Shown piece after piece: positions 34,677 to 43,246 of a stretch of DNA of 64,000 nt. The stretch covers positions 1 through 64,000 of the forward strand of contig CAYYEL010000003.1 in the NCBI GenBank assembly GCA_964470845.1, written 5' to 3'. The stretch is from HGM04593 sp964470845. Lineage in GTDB: Bacteria > Bacteroidota > Bacteroidia > Bacteroidales > Bacteroidaceae. Under the pieces are notes generated by a model, which was not told where the DNA came from, made no database searches, and saw only the letters and a list, made by a program, of their open reading frames with translations. The position numbers were made by a program, and so were the translations under genes. The first letter of the stretch is position 1; every line of letters begins with the position of its first letter.

Positions 34677-36356
34677 ATGAATTTTAAGAAACTTTTGTTT
34701 TCTGCATTCGTTGCAGTAATGGCCTTTGCGGGTACAGCCGTACAGGCACAATCGTTGTCCCCCTCTACAAAATGGCATTGGGACAAAGGTACAATAGTTG
34801 TTGAGACACCCGAGCGTCCCGAGGGGCAGCAGCACGTATTAAGCCTTGCAGTTGCTCCCATCAAGACTGTACGCGTAGCATTCGTTGGTCTTGGAATGCG
34901 TGGTGATGGTGCAGTTATTCGTTTCTGCCGTATCCCCGGTGTTGAGATTGTAGCTCTTTGCGACTACGAGTACAACCGTGCCGAGGAGTGCAATAAATTC
35001 TTGCGCGAGCAGGGCCTTATGCCTGCCGACATCTACTATGGCGAGAAGGGTTACGAGGAACTTTGCAAACGCCCCGACATCGACCTTGTTTACATTGCAG
35101 CCGACTGGAATCACCACTATCCTATCGCAAAGTTTGCGATGGAGAATGGCAAGCACGCAGCAATCGAAGTGCCTTCGGCAATGAACCTTGAGCAGTGCTG
35201 GAGCCTCATCAACCTTTCTGAGAAGACACGCCTCCACTGCTTCATCCTTGAGAACTGCTGCTACGACGACTATGAGATGAACGCTCTTGCTATGGTTCAG
35301 GACGGTGTATTCGGCGAGATTATCCGTGCCGAGGGTGCTTACATCCACAGCCTTGAGTGGTTCTGGGATGCTTACTGGAAAGACCCCGCTGACAACGACA
35401 CAGACAACCTCCACTGGCGTCTGAAATACAACAAGGAGAACCGTGGCGACCTTTACGCTACTCACGGCCTTGGCCCCGTTGCACAGTGCTTAGACATTCA
35501 CCGTGGCGACCGCTTCACAACACTTGTAGCTATGGACACCGATCCTTTCTTCGGTAAAGAGCTCGTAAAAGAGAAAACCGGCAAGGATTGCAAAGAGTTC
35601 CGCAATGGCGACCACACAACAACACTTATGCGTACAGCAAAGGGTAAGGTTGTTGAGATTCAGCACAATGTAATGACACCTCAGCCCTACAACCGTCTGT
35701 TCAAGCTCACCGGTACAAAGGGTTATGCAACAAAATATCCCGAGCCCAAGCTTGCTCTTTCGGGCGAGGCTCTTAAAGGCACAGGCGCACCTCAGGTTGA
35801 CAACCTCAACGCTCACGGCTTTATGAGCGACGCACAGAAGGATGCTATGATGGCAAAATACTACCACCCCATCCTCAAAAAATACGTTGAGAAAGGTCGC
35901 GACCTTGGCCACGGCGGTATGGACTTTGTAATGGACTCACGTCTTGTATATTGCTTGCAGAATGGTCTGCCCCTTGATATGGACGTATATGATATGGCCG
36001 AGTGGTGCTGCCTTGCCGAGCTTGGCACATTGTCAATGGACAACAACTGCGCAGCCGTAACATTCCCCGACTTTACACGCGGACACTGGAACGAGCAGGC
36101 CGGTTACAGACACGCATACGCTGCTCCCGAGGTTGAGGCTGCTACCGAGGCTGAGGCCGAGGCTTACAGCGCTGCACAGAAAGAGATTACAGCCAAGAAG
36201 AACCTTTGGGCTCTGTACGATGCAGTAAAGGCTGCCAAGGAAGCAGGCGATGCAAAGGCCGAGGCTAAGGCTCAGAAGAAACTCGACGCAGCTAAGACAT
36301 CAGCCGACAAGGCTATTGCAAAGGCTGTAAAGAAAGCTCTTGCTGCAAAGAAGTAA
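34677..36356 (+). CDS. GH109 (Gfo/Idh/MocA-type) glycosidase with Ala/Lys/Glu-rich tail
   Basis: 559 aa, exported (signal peptide ending VQAQS, about residue 24). Residues about 60-460 match GH109 alpha-N-acetylgalactosaminidases, which use bound NAD+ in an oxidation-elimination mechanism: VAFVGLGMRGDGAV (nucleotide fold), IDLVYIAADWNHH, HAAIEVPSAM, GAYIHSLE and the late GHGGMDFVMDSRLVYCL...LPLDMDVYD. The last roughly 75 residues (from EVEAATEAEAE) are a low-complexity Ala/Lys/Glu helix outside the usual GH109 length. Codon choice is very uniform, suggesting high expression. Single gene with a promoter at 34609 and terminator at 36378. Confidence 0.88.
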   Translation: MNFKKLLFSAFVAVMAFAGTAVQAQSLSPSTKWHWDKGTIVVETPERPEGQQHVLSLAVAPIKTVRVAFVGLGMRGDGAVIRFCRIPGVEIVALCDYEYNRAEECNKFLREQGLMPADIYYGEKGYEELCKRPDIDLVYIAADWNHHYPIAKFAMENGKHAAIEVPSAMNLEQCWSLINLSEKTRLHCFILENCCYDDYEMNALAMVQDGVFGEIIRAEGAYIHSLEWFWDAYWKDPADNDTDNLHWRLKYNKENRGDLYATHGLGPVAQCLDIHRGDRFTTLVAMDTDPFFGKELVKEKTGKDCKEFRNGDHTTTLMRTAKGKVVEIQHNVMTPQPYNRLFKLTGTKGYATKYPEPKLALSGEALKGTGAPQVDNLNAHGFMSDAQKDAMMAKYYHPILKKYVEKGRDLGHGGMDFVMDSRLVYCLQNGLPLDMDVYDMAEWCCLAELGTLSMDNNCAAVTFPDFTRGHWNEQAGYRHAYAAPEVEAATEAEAEAYSAAQKEITAKKNLWALYDAVKAAKEAGDAKAEAKAQKKLDAAKTSADKAIAKAVKKALAAKK

Positions 36357-36377
36357 TTTCTTTATTGAAATAAACGG

Positions 36378-36417
36378 TATAAAAATAAGCAGGCCTCAGG
36401 GCCTGCTTATTTTTATA
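36378..36417. terminator. Intrinsic terminator after the GH109 gene
   Basis: Perfect 17-bp stem (TATAAAAATAAGCAGGC and complement), 6-nt loop CTCAGG. Confidence 0.9.
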
Positions 36418-36632
36418 TAACCATTATCATTAAACACAAAAAAGAGGGGAATCATTTACTCCTTGTCGTCATTCTCATCGAACAAAGATACGTGCCTCGA
36501 AGATTTTCTCGTGTGCACACCGAGATTCGTACACCCGCCTTTTCATCATACCATCGACTAAGATTGCCTCTATCGAACACAAAAAAAATGTGGAGACAAC
36601 AAAATCTCCACATTTTATACAGAATAACAGAA
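36418..36632. other. Intergenic stretch with the kbl terminator
   Basis: Holds a short hairpin at 36585-36616 (AAAATGTGGAGA paired with TCTCCACATTTT) that ends kbl transcription. On the minus strand 36468-36560 there is a brief protein-like run ending ENDDKE and a stop, but it has no start and no recognised homology, so I do not call a gene. Confidence 0.6.
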
Positions 36633-37823
36633 TTACTTAATAACACCAAGCTCCTTACCCACCTTGATAAAGGCAGCAATTGCGCGGTCGAGGTGCTCGG
36701 GTTCGTGTCCGGCCGACAGCTGCACACGGATGCGCGCCTGCCCCTTGGGAACAACAGGATAGTAGAAGCCTGTAACAAAGATACCCTCCTCGGCCATCTT
36801 AGCTGCAAAAATCTGCGACAGCTTAGCATCGTACAACATCACAGCACATATTGCCGATTGTGTAGGCTTAATATCGAATCCCGCAGCCAACATCTTATCG
36901 CGGAAGTAGTTTACATTAGCTTGAAGTTTATCGTGCAGAGCATCGCTCTCGCCAAGCATCTTAAACATCTCTATCGAAGCACCAACCACCGAAGGGGGCA
37001 ACGAATTTGAGAAAAGATAGGGACGCGAACGCTGACGGAGCATATCAATAATCTCCTTGCGGCCTGTGGTAAAGCCACCGACTGCACCACCAAAAGCCTT
37101 GCCCAAAGTACCTGTAAAAATATCAATGCGACCATAGCAATCGTACTGCTCGGCAACACCGTGGCCTGTTGCACCGACTACACCGGCCGAGTGGCTTTCA
37201 TCGACCATCACAAGAGCATCATATTTCTCGGCAAGGTCGCAGATTTTATCCATAGGAGCAACATTTCCATCCATTGAGAATACACCATCGGTAACGATTA
37301 TACGGAAGCGCTGAGCCTGAGCCTCTTGCAGACAACGCTCAAGGTCGGCCATATCAGCATTAGCGTAACGGTAACGCTGAGCCTTACACAGACGCACACC
37401 GTCAATGATTGAAGCGTGATTCAGTGAGTCGGAGATAATAGCATCCTCGGCTGTAAAAAGAGGCTCGAATACACCACCGTTAGCATCGAAGCAAGCAGCA
37501 TACAGGATAGTATCATCGGTTTTAAAATAATCGGCAATAGCCTTTTCGAGCACCTTATGTTGGTCTTGTGTACCACAAATAAAGCGCACCGATGACATTC
37601 CAAAGCCACGCTCTTTCATAGCCTCCTCGGCAGCTTTTATCAAGCGAGGATTGTTGGCCAATCCAAGATAGTTGTTCGCACAAAAATTAAGAGCCTTCGA
37701 GCCATCCTCAAGAGTAATCTCGGCTGCCTGCTGCGAGGCAATGTTACGCTCTCTCTTGTAGAGACCGGCCTCGTCAATTGCAGCAAGCTCATTCTGCAAA
37801 TGCTGTTGAAATTTTCCGTACAT
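36633..37823 (-). CDS. kbl: Glycine C-acetyltransferase (2-amino-3-ketobutyrate CoA ligase)
   Basis: 396 aa, PLP-dependent, cytoplasmic. Cleaves 2-amino-3-ketobutyrate with CoA to glycine and acetyl-CoA, the second step of threonine breakdown. PLP lysine K242 in FTGTLGKAFGG; other signatures are NNYLGLANNPRL (about 50) and DESHSAGVVGATGHG (about 208). It is divergent from the tdh gene (254-bp gap), which makes its substrate. A -7 box TATCTTCG lies at 37889-37882. Confidence 0.96.
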   Translation of the reverse strand: MYGKFQQHLQNELAAIDEAGLYKRERNIASQQAAEITLEDGSKALNFCANNYLGLANNPRLIKAAEEAMKERGFGMSSVRFICGTQDQHKVLEKAIADYFKTDDTILYAACFDANGGVFEPLFTAEDAIISDSLNHASIIDGVRLCKAQRYRYANADMADLERCLQEAQAQRFRIIVTDGVFSMDGNVAPMDKICDLAEKYDALVMVDESHSAGVVGATGHGVAEQYDCYGRIDIFTGTLGKAFGGAVGGFTTGRKEIIDMLRQRSRPYLFSNSLPPSVVGASIEMFKMLGESDALHDKLQANVNYFRDKMLAAGFDIKPTQSAICAVMLYDAKLSQIFAAKMAEEGIFVTGFYYPVVPKGQARIRVQLSAGHEPEHLDRAIAAFIKVGKELGVIK

Positions 37824-38077
37824 AGTTGTATTTTAATTTAATTAAGGTTTAATCTAAAAAAAGAACATCTGTTTCAATGTGCGAAGATACTCTTTTTTGC
37901 AAAAAACAATACTATTTTACAACAAAAAAACAAAGTTTTTTAATATTACAAAAAAAATGCCAAAGCAGATGGCAATAAAAAAAAATAGATGTATATTCGC
38001 AGTAGTTTTTTAAAATAAAAGACAATAAAAACGACAATCAAAAACCGACTAACAAATTTAAAACTCTGATAACCAAA
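37824..38077. promoter_or_regulatory. Divergent kbl/tdh promoter region
   Basis: Minus-strand TATCTTCG at 37889-37882 for kbl and plus-strand TATATTCG at 37992-37999 for tdh. The spacer is very A/T-rich and includes GCCAAAGCAGATGGC near 37958-37972, a short imperfect dyad that could bind a shared regulator. Confidence 0.5.
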
Positions 38078-39034
38078 ATGAAAAATGTTCTCATCATCGG
38101 TTCAACCGGGCAAATCGGTTCCGAGCTTACAATGACATTACGCAAACAGATTCCGGACGGAAACATAGTAGCAGGCTATATTCGTGGAGCAGAGCCTAAA
38201 GGCGAATTATTAGAGAGCGGCCCCTCGGCCATAGCAAATGTATGCGACGCGGCACAGCTTGCCGAGGTTGTATCCAAATACAAGATTGACACAATCTACA
38301 ACCTTGCAGCACTGCTCTCGGCAGTTGCCGAGGCTAAACCACTGCTTGCGTGGGACATTCAAATGAACGGACTTATCAATATTCTTGAGATTGCACGTGA
38401 AAAGAAGTGCGCAGTATTTACCCCCAGCTCAATAGGTTCGTTCGGCCCTAACACCCCACGTATAAACACCCCGCAGGACACCATTCAACGTCCTCGCACA
38501 ATGTATGGCGTAACAAAGGTGGCAACCGAGCTTCTGAGCGATTATTATTTCACAAAATACGGTGTTGACACACGCGCCGTGCGTTTCCCCGGCCTCATCT
38601 CAAATGTAACCCTTCCCGGTGGCGGAACAACCGACTATGCAGTAGAAATATATTATGCAGCAGTAAAAGGTGAAGATTTTGCCTGCCCCATCAAGGCCGG
38701 AACATTTATGGATATGATGTATATGCCCGATGCTCTTAAAGCAGCCATCGACATTATGAATGCCGACCCCTCGCGCCTTGTTCACCGAAACGCATTTAAT
38801 GTAGCCTCAATGAGTTTCGACCCCGAGATTATAAAGAACGCCATCCTTAAATACATCCCCGACTTTAAGATGCACTACGTTGACGACCCTGTACGTCAGG
38901 CCATTGCCGAGTCGTGGCCCGACAAGATGGACGACAGTTGCGCACGCGAAGAGTGGGATTGGGCTCCCTCGTACGACCTCGACAGTATGACTGTTGATAT
39001 GATTAAGGTTCTGCGCGAACGCTACGGAAAGTAA
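38078..39034 (+). CDS. tdh: L-threonine 3-dehydrogenase, SDR type
   Basis: 318 aa, cytoplasmic. NAD-binding GSTGQIGSE at residues 8-16, SIGSFGPNTPR near 118, and the YxxxK active site in MYGVTK (about 144-148). This extended short-chain form of threonine dehydrogenase (epimerase-like) oxidises threonine to 2-amino-3-ketobutyrate. The pairing with kbl supports this over a generic epimerase. Closed by the terminator at 39073. Confidence 0.9.
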   Translation: MKNVLIIGSTGQIGSELTMTLRKQIPDGNIVAGYIRGAEPKGELLESGPSAIANVCDAAQLAEVVSKYKIDTIYNLAALLSAVAEAKPLLAWDIQMNGLINILEIAREKKCAVFTPSSIGSFGPNTPRINTPQDTIQRPRTMYGVTKVATELLSDYYFTKYGVDTRAVRFPGLISNVTLPGGGTTDYAVEIYYAAVKGEDFACPIKAGTFMDMMYMPDALKAAIDIMNADPSRLVHRNAFNVASMSFDPEIIKNAILKYIPDFKMHYVDDPVRQAIAESWPDKMDDSCAREEWDWAPSYDLDSMTVDMIKVLRERYGK

Positions 39035-39072
39035 TTTATTCGTGCAAAGACACTCAACCGACTGAGATATAA

Positions 39073-39116
39073 TAAATCAAGGGCTGACCCACTTAAAGAG
39101 GTCAGCCCTTGATTTA
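39073..39116. terminator. Bidirectional intrinsic terminator
   Basis: A 17-bp perfect stem (TAAATCAAGGGCTGACC and complement) with a 10-nt loop lies between convergent tdh and nadA. Confidence 0.9.
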
Positions 39117-39134
39117 TATAATATCACATTGGAA

Positions 39135-40127
39135 TTATTTCTTTATCTTCGCCGATATTTCGAGCATTCGTTCAATGGGTAATTTTGCTCTTTCGCGCAA
39201 CTGCTCGTCGAGTTCGACACAGGGCCACTCGTATTTGAGACAGTTATACAATTTTTCAAGAGTATTCAGGCGCATATAGGCACACTCGTTGCAAGCACAG
39301 CTACCGCTCATCGGTGGCACCGGAATAAAAGTCTTATCGGGACAACGTTTCTGCATTTCGTGCAGAATACCACTCTCGGTTGCCACAATAAATGTATCGC
39401 TTGTATCATTCTGTGCAAAGGTCAATATTGCAGCTGTCGAACCCACGTAGTCGGCAAGAGCAAGCACACTGCCCTTACACTCGGGATGGGCAAGTACCTT
39501 TGCATTGGGATTCTCCTCTTTAAGCTTCACAATTTTCTCGACCGAGAATTGCTCGTGAACGTGGCAACCGCCGTTCCACAAGAGCATATTGCGCCCGGTA
39601 ACAGCATTCAGATAACTGCCGAGATTCTTGTCGGGTGCAAAAATTATCTTCTCGTCGGCGGGCAGGCTATCGACAATCTCGCGGGCGTTAGACGAGGTTA
39701 CAACAATATCGGTGTGCGCCTTAACTGCTGCCGATGTATTAACATAAGCAAGCACCTTGTAGCCCGGATGTTGCTCTTTGAATTTTGCAAGCTCGTCGGC
39801 CGGACAACTATCGGCAAGCGAACAACCTGCACCAAGATCGGGCAAAAGTACCTTTTTATCGGGGCACAGAATTTTGTTTGTCTCGGCCATAAAATGCACG
39901 CCGCACATCACTATAATATCGGCAGTGGTTTTTGCAGCCTGCTGCGCAAGGGCAAGGCTGTCGCCTACAAAATCGGCAACATCCTGAATCTCGTCGCGTG
40001 TATAATAGTGTCCCATTATAACAGCGTTCTTCTCGGCACACAGACGGCGTATCTCGGCCTTTAAGTCAATATCCGTCGGAACAGGCTCATCAATATAGCC
40101 TTTCTCTATCCATTCACTCTTTATCAT
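39135..40127 (-). CDS. nadA: Quinolinate synthase A
   Basis: 330 aa. Condenses iminoaspartate with dihydroxyacetone phosphate in NAD synthesis, using a [4Fe-4S] cluster. Signatures: GHYYTRDEIQDVADFVGDSL near the N-terminus, CGVHFMAET, ECKGSV and the late SGSCACNECAYMRLNT with cluster cysteines. An in-frame start at 40187 would lie upstream of the -7 box (40157-40150), so the ATG at 40127 (MIKSEWIEKGY) is chosen. nadB and nadC are not beside it. Confidence 0.95.
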   Translation of the reverse strand: MIKSEWIEKGYIDEPVPTDIDLKAEIRRLCAEKNAVIMGHYYTRDEIQDVADFVGDSLALAQQAAKTTADIIVMCGVHFMAETNKILCPDKKVLLPDLGAGCSLADSCPADELAKFKEQHPGYKVLAYVNTSAAVKAHTDIVVTSSNAREIVDSLPADEKIIFAPDKNLGSYLNAVTGRNMLLWNGGCHVHEQFSVEKIVKLKEENPNAKVLAHPECKGSVLALADYVGSTAAILTFAQNDTSDTFIVATESGILHEMQKRCPDKTFIPVPPMSGSCACNECAYMRLNTLEKLYNCLKYEWPCVELDEQLRERAKLPIERMLEISAKIKK

Positions 40128-40149
40128 AGATTGTATATTTATTTTAGCG

Positions 40150-40157
40150 CAAAGGTA
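40150..40157 (-). promoter_or_regulatory. -7 promoter box of nadA
   Basis: Minus-strand TACCTTTG followed by CGC, about 20 nt before the chosen nadA ATG; it decides the start. Confidence 0.65.
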
Positions 40158-40196
40158 ATGAAAATCCCGAACAACAATTTCACTCATTATATTTTT

Positions 40197-40739
40197 TTAC
40201 AGATTCATCGAAAAATGCACTCCGCAGCCACCGTCAGGCAGGGCAAATGGAGCAAAAGAGATATTATGTTCGCGAGCATAAGGAGTTGCAAGCACTATTG
40301 CACTTGTCGTGCCTATTGCAGCACCGGCAAGCACATCCCAAAAATCGTGCTGCTTACAAAAGATGCGTCCCCACCCCACGTAAGCAGCCACAGCATACGC
40401 CGGGGCACCCCACCTCCAGCCATAGCGTTGTTGCAGAAACGAAGCACCGATAAAGGCAATCCCCGTATGGTTCGAGGGAAAAGAGTGATTGTCGCTTCCA
40501 TCGGGACGCCGCTTATCTATCGTATATTTAAGAAGATAAGTAGTTACGACAGTTGCCGCCCCCGCCTCAAGATGTTGCAACAGCCCCTTATAGTCGCCTT
40601 TGGCAAGAGAGGCGACACCACCTGTTGCCGATGGCAGAAACATCAGAATATCGGTTGAAGTCTCGACCGCACTGCGGCTCTGCGCACCCGACGCACCTGC
40701 TAACGAAAGAAAAAACAAAAATGATAATATTCTTTTCAT
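40197..40739 (-). CDS. PAP2-family phosphatase
   Basis: About 180 aa with a signal peptide (MKRILSFLFFLSLAGASG). The three PAP2/vanadium haloperoxidase-type motifs are complete: KYTIDKRRP, SFPSNHTG, and GRIFCKQHDFWDVLAG (R-x5-H-x3-D). Predicted to dephosphorylate a lipid or other phosphate ester in the periplasm or inner membrane, such as undecaprenyl or lipid A phosphate. The start is one of two adjacent ATGs (40742 or 40739); a longer frame to 40823 adds a segment with no counterpart. Confidence 0.85.
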   Translation of the reverse strand: MKRILSFLFFLSLAGASGAQSRSAVETSTDILMFLPSATGGVASLAKGDYKGLLQHLEAGAATVVTTYLLKYTIDKRRPDGSDNHSFPSNHTGIAFIGASFLQQRYGWRWGAPAYAVAAYVGWGRIFCKQHDFWDVLAGAAIGTTSAIVLATPYAREHNISFAPFALPDGGCGVHFSMNL

Positions 40740-41062
40740 CATTCCAAGGAGATTACTAAAAAAAATTGCGACACCCGCAACAGCCCTCAAAATATACAGA
40801 AACAACGCCTGCCTGACAACCATTAGAAAGGGTAAAAAATTCTTTACTCATTTTAATATTGCATCCACAATAGCACTTTTTCATTATACATTTTAATATT
40901 GCAAATATATCAATTGATATTATACATCAAAGTTTACAATAATTAAATTTTGCTAATTATTATGCAAGACAACAAAAAAAGCCCTTAAAAAGCAACTAAT
41001 TACTAAGCAAATGATTATTTTTGCAGAAAATATCCAAAAAAAACATAAAAAAACATATTTAT
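40740..41062. promoter_or_regulatory. A/T-rich divergent regulatory region with two 15-bp direct repeats
   Basis: CATTTTAATATTGCA occurs at 40849-40863 and again at 40889-40903, exactly 40 bp apart and therefore roughly on the same helix face. A palindrome ATCAATTGAT lies just after the second copy, and a -7 box TATTTTTG at 41016-41023 serves the downstream lipoprotein gene. No coding potential is seen. Confidence 0.5.
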
Positions 41063-42337
41063 ATGAAATTACGTTACACAATCTACTCATTGGCAGCCGC
41101 ACTATTTATGATGACAGCCTGTACAAGCGAGAATGACGCATTCAATCTTGACAGCAAGAATAATGCAATGCAACAACAGAAAATCACATTCCCCGAGGAG
41201 GACGATTCAAGACCACTCACAGGAAAAACCTACATTATGGTGCGCACCATCTTGCAAAATGCCCCCAGTTACGAATTTGCAAAGACACTGGCCAAGATTG
41301 AAATCACCGAAGAGCAATACAACGAGATTGCAGCATTTACCGATGAGTTGGTCAGCGGAAAAGAGACAAACTTAGACAGATATAAAACTGTATTCAGCTG
41401 GATTACAGGCAATGTAAAATATGCACAAGGCTGGGTAGATAACGACCCCTACGCTGTATTTAAAAACAAAGAGGCCATTTGTCAAGGTTACGCCGACCTG
41501 CTCACCGTGATGATGCACTCACAAGGAATCCCCTGCTTCACAATTAACGGCGAGCTTTATCAGCCGGGCTACGAAAATTGGCTTATAGGCGGCCACGCTT
41601 GGAACTACGTATATACAGGCGAGGAGGGCACAGTAGATGTAAAAAGCTGGCGCGTGAGCGACCCCACCAACGGCGGCGACTTCAGCATTGCATCATCGGG
41701 TTCATACGGCCATCTGCGTCCTACAGTAATTACCATACCCGTATATGAAGATGAGAATTTCCAATACAATTTCGAAGAGTCGCAGCTCAATATTTACAGC
41801 ATAAAGAGCAAAGATACACAAGTGGTAATACCCTACAGTGTAAACAAACTGAAAATCACATCACTCAACCCTCAAAAGGCGACCCCCGAGGAGGTTAAAG
41901 AAATTTACATTGGAAAGAACATAACATCACTCGGAAACAATTTCGTCGGCCTCTCAATAAATGCGTCTAAAGTCGAGAATTTCTATATCGACCCCGAGAA
42001 CACCGCAATGGAAAGTTTCTCAAGCGTTATCTACAAAAAGAATGGCAGCAACTACGAGATATATCTTGTAGCACCCCAAGCAACCTCAATTGAGTTGAAG
42101 CCTATCGCGTCGTTCGACAAAGAGAGCAAGCTAAAGAACCTAAACAATTTAGAGAGCATCGTATTTGTACCCGGCACAAAGAGCATAGGTGCGTGGACTG
42201 TTGAGAATTGCCCCAACCTGCACACTGCTTACATTCCCGAGGACACCAACGTAGATAGTGGAGCATTCAGCGGCGTTGCAAGCAATTTTAAAATTATACG
42301 TGGCAACTACACCAATATTCCTCAAATAAAATATTAA
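41063..42337 (+). CDS. Transglutaminase-like lipoprotein with BspA-like C-terminal part
   Basis: 424 aa. Lipoprotein signal ends MMTAC20. Residues about 65-205 form a transglutaminase/protease-like domain with an intact triad: C140 (AICQGYAD), H178 (GGHAWNYV) and D200 (SDPTNGG). Residues about 255-424 resemble degenerate LRR_5/BspA repeats (KEIYIGKNITSLGNNFVG, LVAPQATSIELKPI). It is probably a surface peptidase or transamidase with a binding domain. A start at 41021 would lie inside the -7 box, so the ATG at 41063 is used. A paralogue at 60233 has Ser in place of the Cys. Confidence 0.83.
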   Translation: MKLRYTIYSLAAALFMMTACTSENDAFNLDSKNNAMQQQKITFPEEDDSRPLTGKTYIMVRTILQNAPSYEFAKTLAKIEITEEQYNEIAAFTDELVSGKETNLDRYKTVFSWITGNVKYAQGWVDNDPYAVFKNKEAICQGYADLLTVMMHSQGIPCFTINGELYQPGYENWLIGGHAWNYVYTGEEGTVDVKSWRVSDPTNGGDFSIASSGSYGHLRPTVITIPVYEDENFQYNFEESQLNIYSIKSKDTQVVIPYSVNKLKITSLNPQKATPEEVKEIYIGKNITSLGNNFVGLSINASKVENFYIDPENTAMESFSSVIYKKNGSNYEIYLVAPQATSIELKPIASFDKESKLKNLNNLESIVFVPGTKSIGAWTVENCPNLHTAYIPEDTNVDSGAFSGVASNFKIIRGNYTNIPQIKY

Positions 42338-42352
42338 AACCCACCATAAACA

Positions 42353-42392
42353 CACAATAATGGGACGCAGAAAGCTGCGTCCCATTATTGTG
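42353..42392. terminator. Intrinsic terminator
   Basis: Perfect 18-bp stem (CACAATAATGGGACGCAG and complement) with loop AAAG, ending the lipoprotein gene. Confidence 0.9.
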
Positions 42393-42467
42393 TTTGTGCA
42401 AAGCCTGCTTTACAATGAACAAATCAAGAAGTGCATAAATTTCTTTTATAAAAAGGAAAAATATACC

Positions 42468-42560
42468 TATCTTTGCTGTAAACAGCGAAGATTGTCTGCA
42501 CTCGTTGTGTAAAATATTGAAGTAAACTTCATATTTTCCGCTCGTTTGTCGTTATCTTTG
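42468..42560 (+). promoter_or_regulatory. Double-dyad promoter element, copy B, upstream of the TRIC/GH20 operon
   Basis: A first -7-like TATCTTTG at 42468-42475 runs into dyad 1, GCTGTAAACAGC (42475-42486). Then come the linker CTGCACTCG (42496-42504), dyad 2 GAAGTAAACTTC (42519-42530), CGCTCGTTTG, four bases and TATCTTTG at 42553-42560. The two GTAAAC cores are 44 bp apart. From 42509 to 42549 it is identical to window start 1-41. It probably drives the TRIC and GH20 genes. Confidence 0.65.
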
Positions 42561-42611
42561 CGGTGAACCGCAAAAATTTACTACTGCCGGAAATTACAAC
42601 TATATACAACA

Positions 42612-43238
42612 ATGGATATTACAATGCCCACATTTGTACAAATTATTGAGTTCTTAGGAACATTTGCATTCGCAATAAGTGGAATACGCTTGGCCTCGGC
42701 CAAGCAATTCGATTGGTTCGGAGCGTACGTGGTTGGAATGGCTACAGCCGTTGGAGGCGGTACGTTTCGAGATATGATGCTCGGCACCACCCCATTTTGG
42801 ATGACCGACTCTATTTATCTTATCTGTTCGGGACTTGCGCTATTATGCGTTATTATGTTCAGTAAATATCTCATACGCCTGAACAACACATTCTTCATTT
42901 TTGACGCCATAGGTCTTGCTCTTTTTGCAATAGTCGGCATACAAAAGACACTCGACTTTGGTTATCCTCTTTGGGTTGCAATAATTATGGGTACAATGAC
43001 CGGTGCTGCCGGCGGAGTTATCCGCGATGTATTTATAAATGAAATACCACTTATCTTCCGCAAGGAGATTTATGCAATGGCCTGTGTCATTGGCGGTGTT
43101 GTGTTCGGAGTTTGCGACTTTCTTGAGTTTAACACCGTTGTTACACACATAATGTGCGGTACTACTGTATTTCTCACACGAATCCTTGCTGTTAAATATC
43201 ACATCTGTCTGCCAATATTAAAAGGCGACGAAAATTAA
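42612..43238 (+). CDS. TRIC/UPF0126 family membrane channel
   Basis: 208 aa, inner membrane, about seven helices in two similar halves, each with the family signature (GIRLASAKQFDWFGAYVVGM followed by GGGTFRDMMLG; ATMTGAAGGVIRDVFINEIP in the second). Bacterial TRIC proteins are trimeric monovalent-cation channels. It starts the operon, with the GH20 gene 8 bp downstream; I see no functional reason for that pairing. Confidence 0.92.
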   Translation: MDITMPTFVQIIEFLGTFAFAISGIRLASAKQFDWFGAYVVGMATAVGGGTFRDMMLGTTPFWMTDSIYLICSGLALLCVIMFSKYLIRLNNTFFIFDAIGLALFAIVGIQKTLDFGYPLWVAIIMGTMTGAAGGVIRDVFINEIPLIFRKEIYAMACVIGGVVFGVCDFLEFNTVVTHIMCGTTVFLTRILAVKYHICLPILKGDEN

Positions 43239-43246
43239 GCACAACA

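Noticed and set aside
36468..36560. Protein-like minus-strand run ending ENDDKE before a stop.
   Set aside because: No start codon, about 25 residues only, no homology; insufficient to call a gene or pseudogene.
40128..40187. Longer nadA start.
   Set aside because: It would place the start codon before the -7 box at 40157-40150.
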